Assembly (NCBI GenBank): GCA_046155895.1
Contig: JBJXFB010000093.1
Coordinates: 1-64,000 of the forward strand
DNA: 64,000 nt
Direction: 5' to 3'
From: DASYPQ01 sp046155895
GTDB lineage: Bacteria; Planctomycetota; UBA1135; GCA-002686595
Below the pieces are notes generated by a model. The model made no database searches and was not told the origin of the DNA. It saw only the letters and a list, made by a program, of their open reading frames with translations. The position numbers and the translations under genes are program-made. The stretch's first letter is position 1. The number at the start of each line of letters is the position of its first letter. Positions 36,195 to 44,994 of this stretch are shown piece after piece.

Positions 36195-37076
36195 TCAGAG
36201 ATGGAGGCCGACTGCGGGATCCCTTGAGGGCGTCGCGACCAGCGGACGCGTCGACGGCTGCGAGCGCAGGAGCGGCGCGGGAGGACGTTGTCCGACTTCC
36301 GCATGGTCGGCGTGCGCGCAGACCTCCTCGGCCAGCTCCCGGAAATCGCCCGCGGCGCGACTCCGCGGGTCCAGGAGATTGACGGGGACACCTGCAGCCG
36401 CCGCCTCGCGCAGCCGCACGCTGTCACGGATCGCGGTGTCGAAGAGGAGCGGGCCGAGTTGCGCCTGCATCGCGGCGAGCAGATCGCGAGCGATGCGGGT
36501 CCGATTGTCGAACATCGTCCCCACCGCGCGCACGAGGAAGGGCCTCTCCAGCGTCGCGGAGAGCTTCTCGAGGACCTCGAGGGCCTTGAGCGCGCCCTGG
36601 AGGGCGAAGACTCCCGACTCGACGATCAGGAGCGCGGTCTGCGCGGCTCGGAGCGCGTTGGCGGCCAGGACGCCGTCCGCCCGAGGCGGGCAGTCGAGGA
36701 TCGCGAAGTCGAATGAGGAATCCAGGCCGGCCAGCGATTCCCGGAGCGTTTGCTCCGGGCGGACCATGCGCGCGGCGATGTCCTCGTACTCCGAAAGGCG
36801 AGCTGTCGCGGGGGCGAGCCATACGGCACCTGGCGCGTGCCGGAGGGCTTCCATCATGGTCGCGCGCCCGCACAGCACGTCGATCATCGACGGCTCGTCC
36901 TCGATCGCGCATCCCATCGCGAGGGTGGCGTGCGCTTGCGGGTCGAGATCGACGAGCAGGACTCTCTCGCCCCGGGCAGCCAGCGCTCCCGCCAGGTTGA
37001 CGGCCGTCGTCGTCTTCCCGCATCCACCCTTCTGGTTGATGCAGGCGAGAACGTGCGTTCGATGACTGTCGCGCAA
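36195..37076 (-). CDS. ParA/MinD-family ATPase
   Basis: A 293-aa protein has the deviant Walker A CINQKGGCGKTTTAVNLAG with the signature Lys, Walker A' in VLLVDLDPQAHATLAMG, and Walker B FAILDCPP. These define ParA-type positioning ATPases that form ATP-dependent gradients on nucleoid DNA. The frame runs up to 37181, but that part is improbable protein; TTG at 37076 gives the normal short N-terminus and has AAGGAG upstream. The sequence lacks the N-terminal HTH of plasmid type Ia ParA. No centromere-like repeats or parB flank it, so a role in positioning a protein cargo rather than DNA is more likely. Next genes: HhH protein and an unknown 341-aa protein. Confidence 0.88.
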   Translation of the reverse strand: MRDSHRTHVLACINQKGGCGKTTTAVNLAGALAARGERVLLVDLDPQAHATLAMGCAIEDEPSMIDVLCGRATMMEALRHAPGAVWLAPATARLSEYEDIAARMVRPEQTLRESLAGLDSSFDFAILDCPPRADGVLAANALRAAQTALLIVESGVFALQGALKALEVLEKLSATLERPFLVRAVGTMFDNRTRIARDLLAAMQAQLGPLLFDTAIRDSVRLREAAAAGVPVNLLDPRSRAAGDFRELAEEVCAHADHAEVGQRPPAPLLRSQPSTRPLVATPSRDPAVGLHL

Positions 37077-37499
37077 CCTTGCCGAGACTCTCCTTGCTTC
37101 CCCTAAAGCGAAGCAGCTGGGGGACGGCAAGACCCGGGAGAAGGCGATGTCGGAGATGGATGTAAGACCCGCAGGAAACAATAGTTACAGCAGCGTCATG
37201 CGGGGATCCAACTCTCAATTGCGTGCGCTCAGGAACGGCCGCGAGCGGAGGCGGGACCGAGCTCGGTGTTCACGATCCAGGGGACGGCGGGACGGGACTG
37301 GGTCCCCCCTCCTCATCTCCTCTTGGAGGTGAATCGTCTCCTCGCGCCTCGAGGCGACCGGGTTGCGGTCGCCCGCGGACGCGCCCCCGGCCGCGCAGCG
37401 GCCCGGCAGAGCCCTGTCCAGACCTCGGAATCGGCGAGAGCAGGTAGCATGTACCGTTCGATCGATCCCCGCCTCCCAGGTCCACCGCCGAGGTTCGTC
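37077..37499. other. Divergent region between parA and secreted paralogue 1
   Basis: A non-coding span of 423 bp, with TAACTATT at about 37183-37190 on the minus strand a possible parA promoter and TAGCAT at 37445-37450 the likely -10 of the plus-strand gene. The 37182-37440 part has no plausible gene. Confidence 0.4.
37445..37450 (+). promoter_or_regulatory. Probable -10 box (TAGCAT), secreted paralogue 1
   Basis: TAGCAT ends 49 nt before the ATG at 37500. The paralogue at 39482 has the same hexamer at exactly the same spacing although the surrounding leader sequences differ, which argues for function. Confidence 0.55.
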
Positions 37500-39236
37500 A
37501 TGCAGCGTTTCTCCCTCCTCCGATCGACCGCCCTCTTCAGCGTGATCCTGGCGTCGCACGCGGCCGCCCAGGGATCGTCCCTGGTCGGACACGGCATACC
37601 GTGCGGGAACATCTCAGGGCCGGACGTCATCGTCGGCGACATCACCGACGTGGCGAACTTCGCGCTGCAGAACGGGCTCGACGCCTTCACCATCGGCTCG
37701 ACGTCCTGCAACATCGGCACGACCGTCGTGCAGTGGTGGGGCGCCACGAATCAGCACCCCATCATCAGCGAGACTCTCTACAAGTACAAGGTCGTCGACG
37801 GCTCCGGACGATTCGAGCAGATCGGCATGAGCTGGCTCAAGCACGGTTTCGCGGCCGACACGGGCAGCCTGTGCTGCTCGTGCACGAATCCCGGCAACTC
37901 GCAGCTCCTGGGAGTGGGATGCTCCGACCCGTACAACGCCTGGCAGGCCGGCACGCAGTTCAACCTGGCCCCGCGCTGGCAGGTGAATCCTCACACGGGC
38001 TACTTCCCGTACCCGGGCTCGAATCCGAGCTATTCGGGCTCCACCGCCCGGCGCTGTGAGGTGGCCGCATCCGATCTCGAGCTCAGCAGCGATTCGGTGC
38101 GCTACTTCGTCGAGTGCACCTACACCGCCGCCGACGACGCGGCGGCCGGGAACAACAACAACAACGCGAGCACGAAGGGGATGGTCGTGACGGGGAGTCC
38201 CGCGAACTACACGTTCGCGACGGCGCCTGGCGGGACCCAGGTCATGCAGGCCGCCATCCGCAACTGGCAGCTGCTCGAACCGGGCGTGATCCTCGCGGAG
38301 ATCCAGGTCCCCTCCGACGGCCTGTTCATCGTCGGGTCGAAGGTGACGGACCTCGGCGGCGGGCAGTTCCACTACGAATACGCGGTCCACAACATGAACG
38401 TGCAGAGGGCCTGCGGATCGTTCTCGGTGCCGATGCCGGCGGGCGCGAACGTGACGAACATCGGCTTCCGCGACGCCACGTACCGCAACGGCGACGGCCC
38501 CGGCGACGTCGACCAGTCGGGTCTGGACTGGCCCGCCGTCGTTTCCGGGGTCTCGATCACGTGGAGCACGGAGACGCAGGCCCAGAACGTCAGCGCCAAC
38601 GCGATCCGGTGGGCGACCACCTACAACTTCCGGTTCGACGCGAACGTTGCGCCGGCCTCAGGCAACGCCTCCCTGGGGCTGTGGGAGAGCGGTGCGCCGG
38701 CATCGGTGAGCGCCTACGTCGAGGTTCCCGGCGGCAGCGCGCCGATCGTTTCGTTCTGCGCCGGGGACGGATCGGGGATGGCGTGCCCTTGCGGCAACAC
38801 CGGCGCCGCGGGCCGTGGATGCCAGAACTCGAGCTCGACGGGCGGCGCGCTGCTGGCGGGCACAGGCAATCCGAGCGTCGGCACCGACACGCTCTTGCTG
38901 ACCGTCTCCGACGAGCGCCCAGTCGCGCTGACGATTTTCTGGCAGGGATCCACGGTGAGCGGCGGGACCTCCTTCGGCGACGGCATCGGCTGCTTCAGCA
39001 ACCCGGGACTGCGCCGCCTGTACTTCAAGGACGCCGTGGCGGGCACGGCGGTCGCGCCGCAAGGCCTCGAGCTCTCGGTCACCGCTCGCTCGGCCGCCCT
39101 GGGAGACCCGCTCTCGGCGGGCGACACGCGGATCTACCACACCTTCTACCGCGATGGCGCGGGAGCGTTCTGTCCGCCTCCGGCGGGGAGCACCTACAAC
39201 ACTTCGAACGGAGTGGCCGTGCTTTGGGGTCCGTGA
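37500..39236 (+). CDS. Secreted protein, paralogue 1, with W-[A/G]-P C-terminal module
   Basis: 578 aa. A signal peptide (MQRFSLLRSTALFSVILASH...) precedes a ~390-residue domain that I do not recognise, opening with GPDVIVGDITDVANFALQNG and containing a conserved Cys set (SLCCSCTNPGNSQLLGVGC), the segment VQWWGATNQHPIISETLYKY and a NNNNNAS run near 220. The module from about 420 has ACPCGNTGAAGRGCQNSS, DTLLLTVSDERPVAL, GIGCFSNPGLRRLYF and YHTFYRDG, ending AVLWGP. The N-terminal domain contains an invariant WLKHGFAADTGSLCC stretch shared with its neighbour. A secreted structural or surface role is likely; no catalytic motif seen. Confidence 0.85.
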   Translation: MQRFSLLRSTALFSVILASHAAAQGSSLVGHGIPCGNISGPDVIVGDITDVANFALQNGLDAFTIGSTSCNIGTTVVQWWGATNQHPIISETLYKYKVVDGSGRFEQIGMSWLKHGFAADTGSLCCSCTNPGNSQLLGVGCSDPYNAWQAGTQFNLAPRWQVNPHTGYFPYPGSNPSYSGSTARRCEVAASDLELSSDSVRYFVECTYTAADDAAAGNNNNNASTKGMVVTGSPANYTFATAPGGTQVMQAAIRNWQLLEPGVILAEIQVPSDGLFIVGSKVTDLGGGQFHYEYAVHNMNVQRACGSFSVPMPAGANVTNIGFRDATYRNGDGPGDVDQSGLDWPAVVSGVSITWSTETQAQNVSANAIRWATTYNFRFDANVAPASGNASLGLWESGAPASVSAYVEVPGGSAPIVSFCAGDGSGMACPCGNTGAAGRGCQNSSSTGGALLAGTGNPSVGTDTLLLTVSDERPVALTIFWQGSTVSGGTSFGDGIGCFSNPGLRRLYFKDAVAGTAVAPQGLELSVTARSAALGDPLSAGDTRIYHTFYRDGAGAFCPPPAGSTYNTSNGVAVLWGP

Positions 39237-39254
39237 TCCGGAGCGCCCGGGCTC

Positions 39255-39398
39255 CTACTGGATCCAGCTCACCGCGACCGCGTTCGACAAGTTGATCCCG
39301 CTCGCCGAGTTGTCGCACGGGGCAACGGCTCGCGGATCGCAGTCGACGGCGATGTCGCACCGGGTTTCGCTCGCGGCGAGACCCGAGTGCGGGCCCAT
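39255..39398 (-). pseudogene. Possible antisense remnant of another secreted protein's C-terminus
   Basis: The minus strand reads CDNSASGINLSNAVAVSWIQ then stop, resembling the ends of secreted planctomycete proteins (SNA.AV.W). The same AVSWIQ-stop is repeated at 41624-41668. Only about 47 codons look protein-like. I take it as a duplicated gene end. Confidence 0.35.
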
Positions 39399-39426
39399 GA
39401 AGCCGCTAGCCCCGCTGGTCCTCGTG

Positions 39427-39432
39427 TAGCAT
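39427..39432 (+). promoter_or_regulatory. Probable -10 box (TAGCAT), secreted paralogue 2
   Basis: Same hexamer and the same 49-nt distance to the ATG as upstream of paralogue 1. Confidence 0.55.
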
Positions 39433-39481
39433 GGCTGATCGGGTTCCCACCTTCCCCTTCGGACCACGGTCGAGGCGCGAC

Positions 39482-41575
39482 ATGCAACTATTCTCCACCC
39501 TGCGATGGACCAGTCTCTGCGGCGCGATCCTGACGGCCCAGGCGGCCGCTCAAGGCTCCGACGACTGTGGTACGGCGACACCCATTTCGGGTAGCGGCAC
39601 TTTCGCGGTGAGCACGGTCGGATCGACCGACAGTCCTCAACAGACCGGCTCTTGTCCGACGGCTCATCGCGATGTCTGGTTCGCGTGGACGGCCACGGCG
39701 ACTCAGAGCATGAGCCTGACCTCGTGCGGTGGGACGAGTGCGGACACGGTGCTCGCGGTCTACCCCGGAACCGGCTGTCCGTCCGCCGGCACGCATTTGG
39801 CTTGCAATGACGACGCTTGCGGCCAGCAGTCGCAGCTTTCCTTCGGCGCGGTGAACGGGAGCTCCTATCTCCTGCAGGTCGGGAACTGGAACGCCACGGC
39901 CACATTCAGCGGAACGATCTCGGTCATGCCTGACAGTTCGCCGTGCGGGAGCAGCGTGGGGCCGGACGTCATCGTCGGCGACATCACGAGCGTCATGAAC
40001 GCCACGGCGGCGAACGGGCTCGACGCCTTCACGATCGGGTCGACGTCCTGCAACATCGGGGATGCCGTCGTGCAGTGGTGGGGCGCCACCAACCAGCACC
40101 CCGTCATCAGCGAGACCTTCTACAAGTACAAGGTCGTCGACGGGGCCGGACGCTTCGAGCAGATCGGCATGAGCTGGCTCAAGCACGGCTTCGCGGCCGA
40201 CACGGGCAGCCTGTGCTGCACGTGCCAGGATCCGGGCAACTCGCAACTCTTGGGCGTCGGCTGCTCCGATCCGTACAGCGCATCCCAGGCCGGCTCGCAA
40301 TCGATCTTGGCTCCGCGTTGGCAGGTCAATCCCCACACCGGCTTCTTCCCCTTCCCGGGCGCGAACCCTAGCTGGTCTGGCACCACGGCGCGGCGCTGCG
40401 AGGTGGCCTTGTCCGATCTCGAAACCAGCAGTGCCTCGGTTCGGTACTTCGTCGAGTGCACCTACACGACCGCTGACGACGCGGCTGCCGGGAACAACAA
40501 CAACAACGCGAGCACCGAGGAGATGACGGTGACCGGGGGGCCCAGCAACTACACGTTCGCGACGACGGGCGGCGTCCAGCCCATGCGGGCCGCGATCCGC
40601 AATTGGCCACTCGTCGAGCCGGGTGTGACGCTCACGGACGTCCAGGTCCCTTCCGACGGCCTGTTCGTGATCGGGTCCCAAGCGACGGACCTCGGAGGCG
40701 GGCAGCACCGCTACGAATACGCGGTGCACAACATGAACGTGCAGCGGGCCTGCGGCTCGTTCTCGGTGCCGATCCCGGCGGGAGCGGTCGTGACGAACAT
40801 CGGCTTCCACGACGTCACGTACCGCAACGGCGACGGCGTCGGCAACGTCAACCAGACGAGCACCGATTGGACCGGCGTCGTTTCCGCGGGAGCGATCACC
40901 TGGAGCTCGGAAACGCCGGCCCAGAACCAGAACGCCAACGCGATCCGTTGGGCGAGCACCTACAACTTCCGATTCGACGCGAACGTCGCTCCGGTCGCCG
41001 GCAGCGCCTCGGTGGGCTTGTGGGAAGCCGGCGCGCCCGCCGCCGTCGCCGCCTCGGCCGAGGTTCCCGGCGGCATGGCTCCGATCGTTTCGTTCTGCGC
41101 CGGGGACGGCTCGGGAGCAGCCTGCCCCTGCGGCAACAGCGGCGCCGCGGGCAGGGGCTGCGAGAACTCGAGCTCGACGGGCGGGGCGCTGCTCGCGGGA
41201 ACGGGCAATCCGAGCCTCGGGGCCGACACGCTCCTGTTCACATCCTCGGACGAGCGTCCGATCTCGCTGACGATCTTCTGGCAGGGCTCCATGGAGACCG
41301 GCGGGTCGTCCTTCGGCGACGGCGTCGGCTGCTTCAGCAATCCCGGACTGCGCCGCCTGTATTTCAAGGACGCCGTGGGCGGCACGGCAGCCGCGCCGCA
41401 GGGCGCCGAGTTCTCGGTCTCCGCCCGCTCGGCCGCGATGGGAGACCCGCTCTCGTCGGGCGACGCGCGGATCTACCACACCTTCTATCGCGATGGGGCC
41501 GCATCCTTCTGCCCGCCCCCGCTGGGGAGTTCCTTCAACACTTCGAACGGACTGCGGGTGCTCTGGGGGCCCTGA
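39482..41575 (+). CDS. Secreted protein, paralogue 2, with extra N-terminal domain
   Basis: 697 aa, tandem duplicate of the 37500-39236 product, with the same unknown ~390-residue domain and C-terminal module (ACPCGNSGAAGRGCENSS, DTLLFTSSDERPISL, GVGCFSNPGLRRLYF, ending RVLWGP). The difference is about 115 extra residues after the signal peptide: DVWFAWTATATQSMSLTSCG, DTVLAVYPG, LACNDDACGQQSQLSFGAVN and YLLQVGNW. Those are the marks of a PPC-type (bacterial pre-peptidase) beta-sandwich. So the paralogues differ by insertion or loss of a whole domain at the mature N-terminus. Both probably serve at the cell surface. Confidence 0.87.
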   Translation: MQLFSTLRWTSLCGAILTAQAAAQGSDDCGTATPISGSGTFAVSTVGSTDSPQQTGSCPTAHRDVWFAWTATATQSMSLTSCGGTSADTVLAVYPGTGCPSAGTHLACNDDACGQQSQLSFGAVNGSSYLLQVGNWNATATFSGTISVMPDSSPCGSSVGPDVIVGDITSVMNATAANGLDAFTIGSTSCNIGDAVVQWWGATNQHPVISETFYKYKVVDGAGRFEQIGMSWLKHGFAADTGSLCCTCQDPGNSQLLGVGCSDPYSASQAGSQSILAPRWQVNPHTGFFPFPGANPSWSGTTARRCEVALSDLETSSASVRYFVECTYTTADDAAAGNNNNNASTEEMTVTGGPSNYTFATTGGVQPMRAAIRNWPLVEPGVTLTDVQVPSDGLFVIGSQATDLGGGQHRYEYAVHNMNVQRACGSFSVPIPAGAVVTNIGFHDVTYRNGDGVGNVNQTSTDWTGVVSAGAITWSSETPAQNQNANAIRWASTYNFRFDANVAPVAGSASVGLWEAGAPAAVAASAEVPGGMAPIVSFCAGDGSGAACPCGNSGAAGRGCENSSSTGGALLAGTGNPSLGADTLLFTSSDERPISLTIFWQGSMETGGSSFGDGVGCFSNPGLRRLYFKDAVGGTAAAPQGAEFSVSARSAAMGDPLSSGDARIYHTFYRDGAASFCPPPLGSSFNTSNGLRVLWGP

Positions 41576-41623
41576 CCTGCGTGGACCCGTCAAGCCCCTG
41601 GGCTGACAGAAGGTCCACCCAGG

Positions 41624-41668
41624 TCACTGGATCCAGCTCACCGCGAGCGCATTTCGGGTGGCCGTGGC
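41624..41668 (-). pseudogene. Short antisense gene-end remnant (second copy of AVSWIQ-stop)
   Basis: The 21-nt sequence actggatccagctcaccgcga at 41626-41646 is identical to 39257-39277 and encodes the same minus-strand ending. Both copies lie directly downstream of one of the tandem paralogues, so the duplicated unit probably included this converging gene end. Confidence 0.35.
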
Positions 41669-41707
41669 CGCGCCAGGGACGGAACGGGGGCGGCGTTCGG
41701 GGGTGAG

Positions 41708-42775
41708 CTACTGAGCGCTCTTGGCCTTGTACTCGGCCAGCGTCTTCTCGAGAGACCCCTTCATCCGGTCCGTCGACACGTCGACGGCCTTCGTCTGGAT
41801 CTCGATCGCCTTCTTGGTGTCGCCCTTGAGGAAATAGACGCGCGCGAGCGTGTCGAGAATGGAACCGTCCTTCTCGTGGGTGAGCGCGACCCCCTGCGCG
41901 GCGGCGCGCATCGCCAGGTCGAGGTCGAGCGTGGCCCAGTTGGCCTCGGGGTCGACGATCTTCCACGCGATCGCGTTCAAGTCGCCTGCGTTCTCCTGCT
42001 TGATCGCCTCGTCGACGAGCTTGCTACCCGCGGCGTACGCCGCGGGGAAGTCGCCGGCGGCCAGGAAGGCGTCGAACTTCATCGGCGACACGAGGCGCGC
42101 GAGGATCGGGAAATTGCTCTCGAATTCGGAGATCTTCGCCGGCGCGCTCTTCGGATCCGTTCCGATCGCCTTGCGGATCGCGCTGTACTTCGCTTCGGCT
42201 TCCGCGATAGCCGCATTGCCCTTCTCGATGTCCCAGGTGCCGGCCACGACCTGCTCCATCGGAAGGTCGAGGAACATCGGGTGGCCGATGTAGGCGATCT
42301 TGCCCGCGGCGTCGACGAGGAAGCAGCACGGGATGCCGTTGCGGGCGGCGGCCTTCATGTAGGCCTCGCTGGTCGCACGCCCGCTGTCCCAGGCGACGGT
42401 GTAGTCCATCACGTCGCCCTTGTCCTCGACCATCGCCTCGACGGCGGGGAGATCGTTGCCGCGCGTGTCCGCGCTCGTCACGCCGATGAAGGTGACGCCC
42501 TTGTCCCTGTACTGGCGCTGCAGCGCGGAGAGGTGCGGCATGCCTGCGATGCACGGGCCGCACCAGGTGGCCCAGAACTCGACGACGTAGACCTTCCCCT
42601 TCTCGAAGCCGGCCACGGGCGAGCCCTTGACCCACTTCTCGATCTGGAGCTGAGGCGCGGGCAAGCCGACGACGAGCGCGGGCTTCTTCGCGGCCGCGTC
42701 GGGCGTCTTCTGCGAGAACGCGACGGCGGTCGTGATCATCAGAGCCGCGGCGGCGAGGGCGATGCGTGAGAGCAT
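41708..42775 (-). CDS. TlpA-like periplasmic thioredoxin with C-terminal helical region
   Basis: 355 aa. Signal peptide about 1-21; thioredoxin/AhpC-TSA fold at about 35-170 with the active-site WCGPC at 71-75 (VVEFWATWCGPCIAGMPHL) typical of TlpA/ResA reductases. The cis-Pro loop reads GIPCCFLVDAAGKIAYIGHP: the two residues after the Pro are Cys, whereas family members usually have Thr/Ala. Those vicinal Cys lie next to the active site in this fold. The C-terminal ~170 residues are helical repeats (LDTLARVYFLKGDTKKAIEI), TPR-like. Planctomycetes have many such TlpA-TPR proteins. It is monocistronic. Confidence 0.92.
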   Translation of the reverse strand: MLSRIALAAAALMITTAVAFSQKTPDAAAKKPALVVGLPAPQLQIEKWVKGSPVAGFEKGKVYVVEFWATWCGPCIAGMPHLSALQRQYRDKGVTFIGVTSADTRGNDLPAVEAMVEDKGDVMDYTVAWDSGRATSEAYMKAAARNGIPCCFLVDAAGKIAYIGHPMFLDLPMEQVVAGTWDIEKGNAAIAEAEAKYSAIRKAIGTDPKSAPAKISEFESNFPILARLVSPMKFDAFLAAGDFPAAYAAGSKLVDEAIKQENAGDLNAIAWKIVDPEANWATLDLDLAMRAAAQGVALTHEKDGSILDTLARVYFLKGDTKKAIEIQTKAVDVSTDRMKGSLEKTLAEYKAKSAQ

Positions 42776-42866
42776 GGGCGATCTCCAGGTAGACGGACGG
42801 AGAGGGTGGTCGACGGGGGCACTCTAGCAAGACGTCTGGGCCGCCGACGACCGCGCGGAAGCGCGT

Positions 42867-44654
42867 CTAGGGCGCCCAGATCACCTGTCCGGTCTGCGTC
42901 GCGTTGAACGTGCCCAAGGGAGGACAGCCCCCCAGCACGTTGGGGTCGCGGTAGAAGACGAAGTGCCACCGGCTGGCACCCGCCACGAGCACGTCTCCGA
43001 GCGCCGCCGATCGCGCCGAGACGCTGAGCTCGCCCGCGCCGAAGTCGGGGACCGTGATGCTGCCGCCCGAAGCGGACTTCGAGTAGAGACGCTTGAACGT
43101 GCCCGACGTGCAGCGCACGCCCTGGCCGAAGACCACGCCCGTGGCGTCGAAGCCGTTCCACTGGGCCATGATGCTCAACGACGTGGGCCGTTCGCCGCTG
43201 GTCGTGAAGACGAGCGTGTCGGACGAGAGGTACGCCCCGCCCGCCGCCGTCAGGATCGCTCCTCCCGTCGCGGCGGAGTTGTCGCAGCCGCGCCCCGGGC
43301 CGCTCGGCGGATTCGCGCAGGGGCACGCGATCACGCCGCCCAGGCCCGGATCGCACAGGCTCGTGAAGTTCGTGCCGCCCACGCGGTCGCGCACGAAGAC
43401 GTCGGCACCACCGTTCACGTCGCCCGGGACGAGGTTCGAAGCGATGCTGTAGAACGCCACGTAGCGTCCGTCGCCGGAGAGGGAGGCGAACCAGCTCGAG
43501 GAGTTTCCCTGGGCGCCGGCGTGCGTCAGGCTCGCTCGCTCGGTCGTCCCGGCGAAGCGGTCGTGCACGAAGCTGTCCGCGAGCAGGTTCGTGTCGCCGG
43601 CGACGAGGTTCCCCGCGCTGCTCTCGAATCCGGCGAAGCGCCCGTCGTCCGAGATCGAAGGATTCTGGCACAGGGCGCTCGCCTGGGTCCCGTCCGTGGC
43701 GACGCTGACGCGCCCGGTCGTTCCGCTCTGCCGGTCGTGCACGAACACGTCCATGACCCCGTTCGTGTCGTTGGCGACGAGGTTCGTGGCGTCGCTCCGG
43801 AACGCGACGTAGCGCCCGTCGGCCGAGAGGGCCGGCTCGAAGCTGTTCGAGTTCCCCTGCAGGCCTCCCGTCGCCACGCTCACGCGCTCCGTCGTCCCCA
43901 GCTGGAGATCGCGCACGAAAATGTCCCAGCTGCCCGTGTCGCCCGCGACGAGATTCGTGGCGAAGCTCTGGAACGCGACGAATCGGCCGTCGGCCGAGAT
44001 GCAGGAAGCCGAGCTCTCGCCGTCCCCCTGCGCTCCGCCGGTCGCCACGCTCACCCGTTCGGTCGTGCCGAGCTGGCGGTCGCGCAGGAAGACGTCCCGA
44101 CTCGCGTTCGTGTCGTTCGCGACGAGATTCGAAGCGAAGCTCTCGAACGCCACGAAGCGGCCGTCGGCCGAGATCGAAGACGCGCGGCTGTGGGTGGTCG
44201 CCTGCGCCCCGCCCGTGGACACGCTCACGCGCTCGGTCGTCCCGTTCAGGCGATCCCGCACGAAGACGTCGTCGCTGCCGTTGCTGTCGCCGCCGACCAG
44301 GTTGGACGAGGGGCTCTGGAACGCGACGTATCGGCCGTCGGCCGACGCCGACGGGAACTGGCTCGCGGCGTTCCCTTCAGTCTCGGCCGTGTTCACGCTC
44401 ACGCGCTCCGTCGTCCCGAGCAGGCGGTCGCGAAGGAAGGAGTCGTGGACCGCGTTGGTGTCGCCCGCGACGAGGTTCGTGGCGGCGCTGTGGAAGGCGA
44501 CGAAGCGTCCGTCGGCCGAGATCCAGGGGGTCGTGCTGCCCGGATTGCCGGCGGCGCCGCTCGTCGAGACGCTGACCTTCTGGGTCACCTGCGCCGGGGC
44601 CGCGCCGCCCAGGACGAGCCCGAGCACGCCCAAGTGCATCCACCGTTGGCTCAT
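42867..44654 (-). CDS. Secreted PD40 propeller protein with W-[A/G]-P C-terminal module
   Basis: 595 aa from ATG 44654. A signal peptide (MSQRWMHLGVLGLVLGGAAPAQ) precedes eight nearly identical ~52-residue repeats, each having SADGRFVAFxSxATNLVAGDTN, a D.FLRDR or D.FVRDR strand and G.TERVSV.T. This is a classic TolB-like propeller, found elsewhere in calcium-dependent surface proteins. The last ~170 residues are the same Cys module as in 28951 and the 37500/39482 pair: IACPCANPPSGPGRGCDNSA, DTLVFTTSGERP, GVRCTSGTFKRLY, RWHFVFYRD, ending VIWAP. Probably cell-surface exposed. Confidence 0.88.
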   Translation of the reverse strand: MSQRWMHLGVLGLVLGGAAPAQVTQKVSVSTSGAAGNPGSTTPWISADGRFVAFHSAATNLVAGDTNAVHDSFLRDRLLGTTERVSVNTAETEGNAASQFPSASADGRYVAFQSPSSNLVGGDSNGSDDVFVRDRLNGTTERVSVSTGGAQATTHSRASSISADGRFVAFESFASNLVANDTNASRDVFLRDRQLGTTERVSVATGGAQGDGESSASCISADGRFVAFQSFATNLVAGDTGSWDIFVRDLQLGTTERVSVATGGLQGNSNSFEPALSADGRYVAFRSDATNLVANDTNGVMDVFVHDRQSGTTGRVSVATDGTQASALCQNPSISDDGRFAGFESSAGNLVAGDTNLLADSFVHDRFAGTTERASLTHAGAQGNSSSWFASLSGDGRYVAFYSIASNLVPGDVNGGADVFVRDRVGGTNFTSLCDPGLGGVIACPCANPPSGPGRGCDNSAATGGAILTAAGGAYLSSDTLVFTTSGERPTSLSIMAQWNGFDATGVVFGQGVRCTSGTFKRLYSKSASGGSITVPDFGAGELSVSARSAALGDVLVAGASRWHFVFYRDPNVLGGCPPLGTFNATQTGQVIWAP

Positions 44655-44725
44655 CTGGCTGGGTCTTGGTCGAGGCGGGCGCCGGGTCGCTCGGGCAACC
44701 GCGGGCACCGGGGGGCCGCCCGGAA

Positions 44726-44731
44726 AGGATA
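44726..44731 (-). promoter_or_regulatory. Possible -10 box (TATCCT) of the PD40 gene
   Basis: GGCTATCCT on the minus strand lies 71 nt upstream of the start at 44654. Confidence 0.35.
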
Positions 44732-44883
44732 GCCGAGCGGTCCGCCCGAGGGGAGGTCGTCCGGACCGGCCCGGCGAGGTTGACGAGAAGCCCCCGTGCG
44801 CTCTTTTCCGGCCTCATACGCTGGAGAGCGGACGGCCAGCAGACATTCCGGTCGCCCGGTCTACCTGTGCTGGCATATCCCGC

Positions 44884-44889
44884 TATCCT
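44884..44889 (+). promoter_or_regulatory. Possible -10 box (TATCCT) of the secreted gene at 44995
   Basis: CGCTATCCT, 105 nt upstream of the ATG and of the same form as the opposing box at 44726-44731. Confidence 0.35.
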
Positions 44890-44994
44890 GAACACGACCC
44901 CACGCCCGATCGTCGAGGGTCCGACCCCTCGTCCGAGCGTCCAGCTCCGATCGGACAAGCCCCCCCCTCTCACCGGCCCCGCAGGTGACCGACC

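Larger units (their letters stand above)
44655..44994. other. 340-bp divergent promoter region
   Basis: It separates the PD40 gene (minus) and the secreted gene at 44995 (plus). TATCCT boxes are present for both directions (44726-44731 minus, 44884-44889 plus). No gene seen. Confidence 0.45.
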
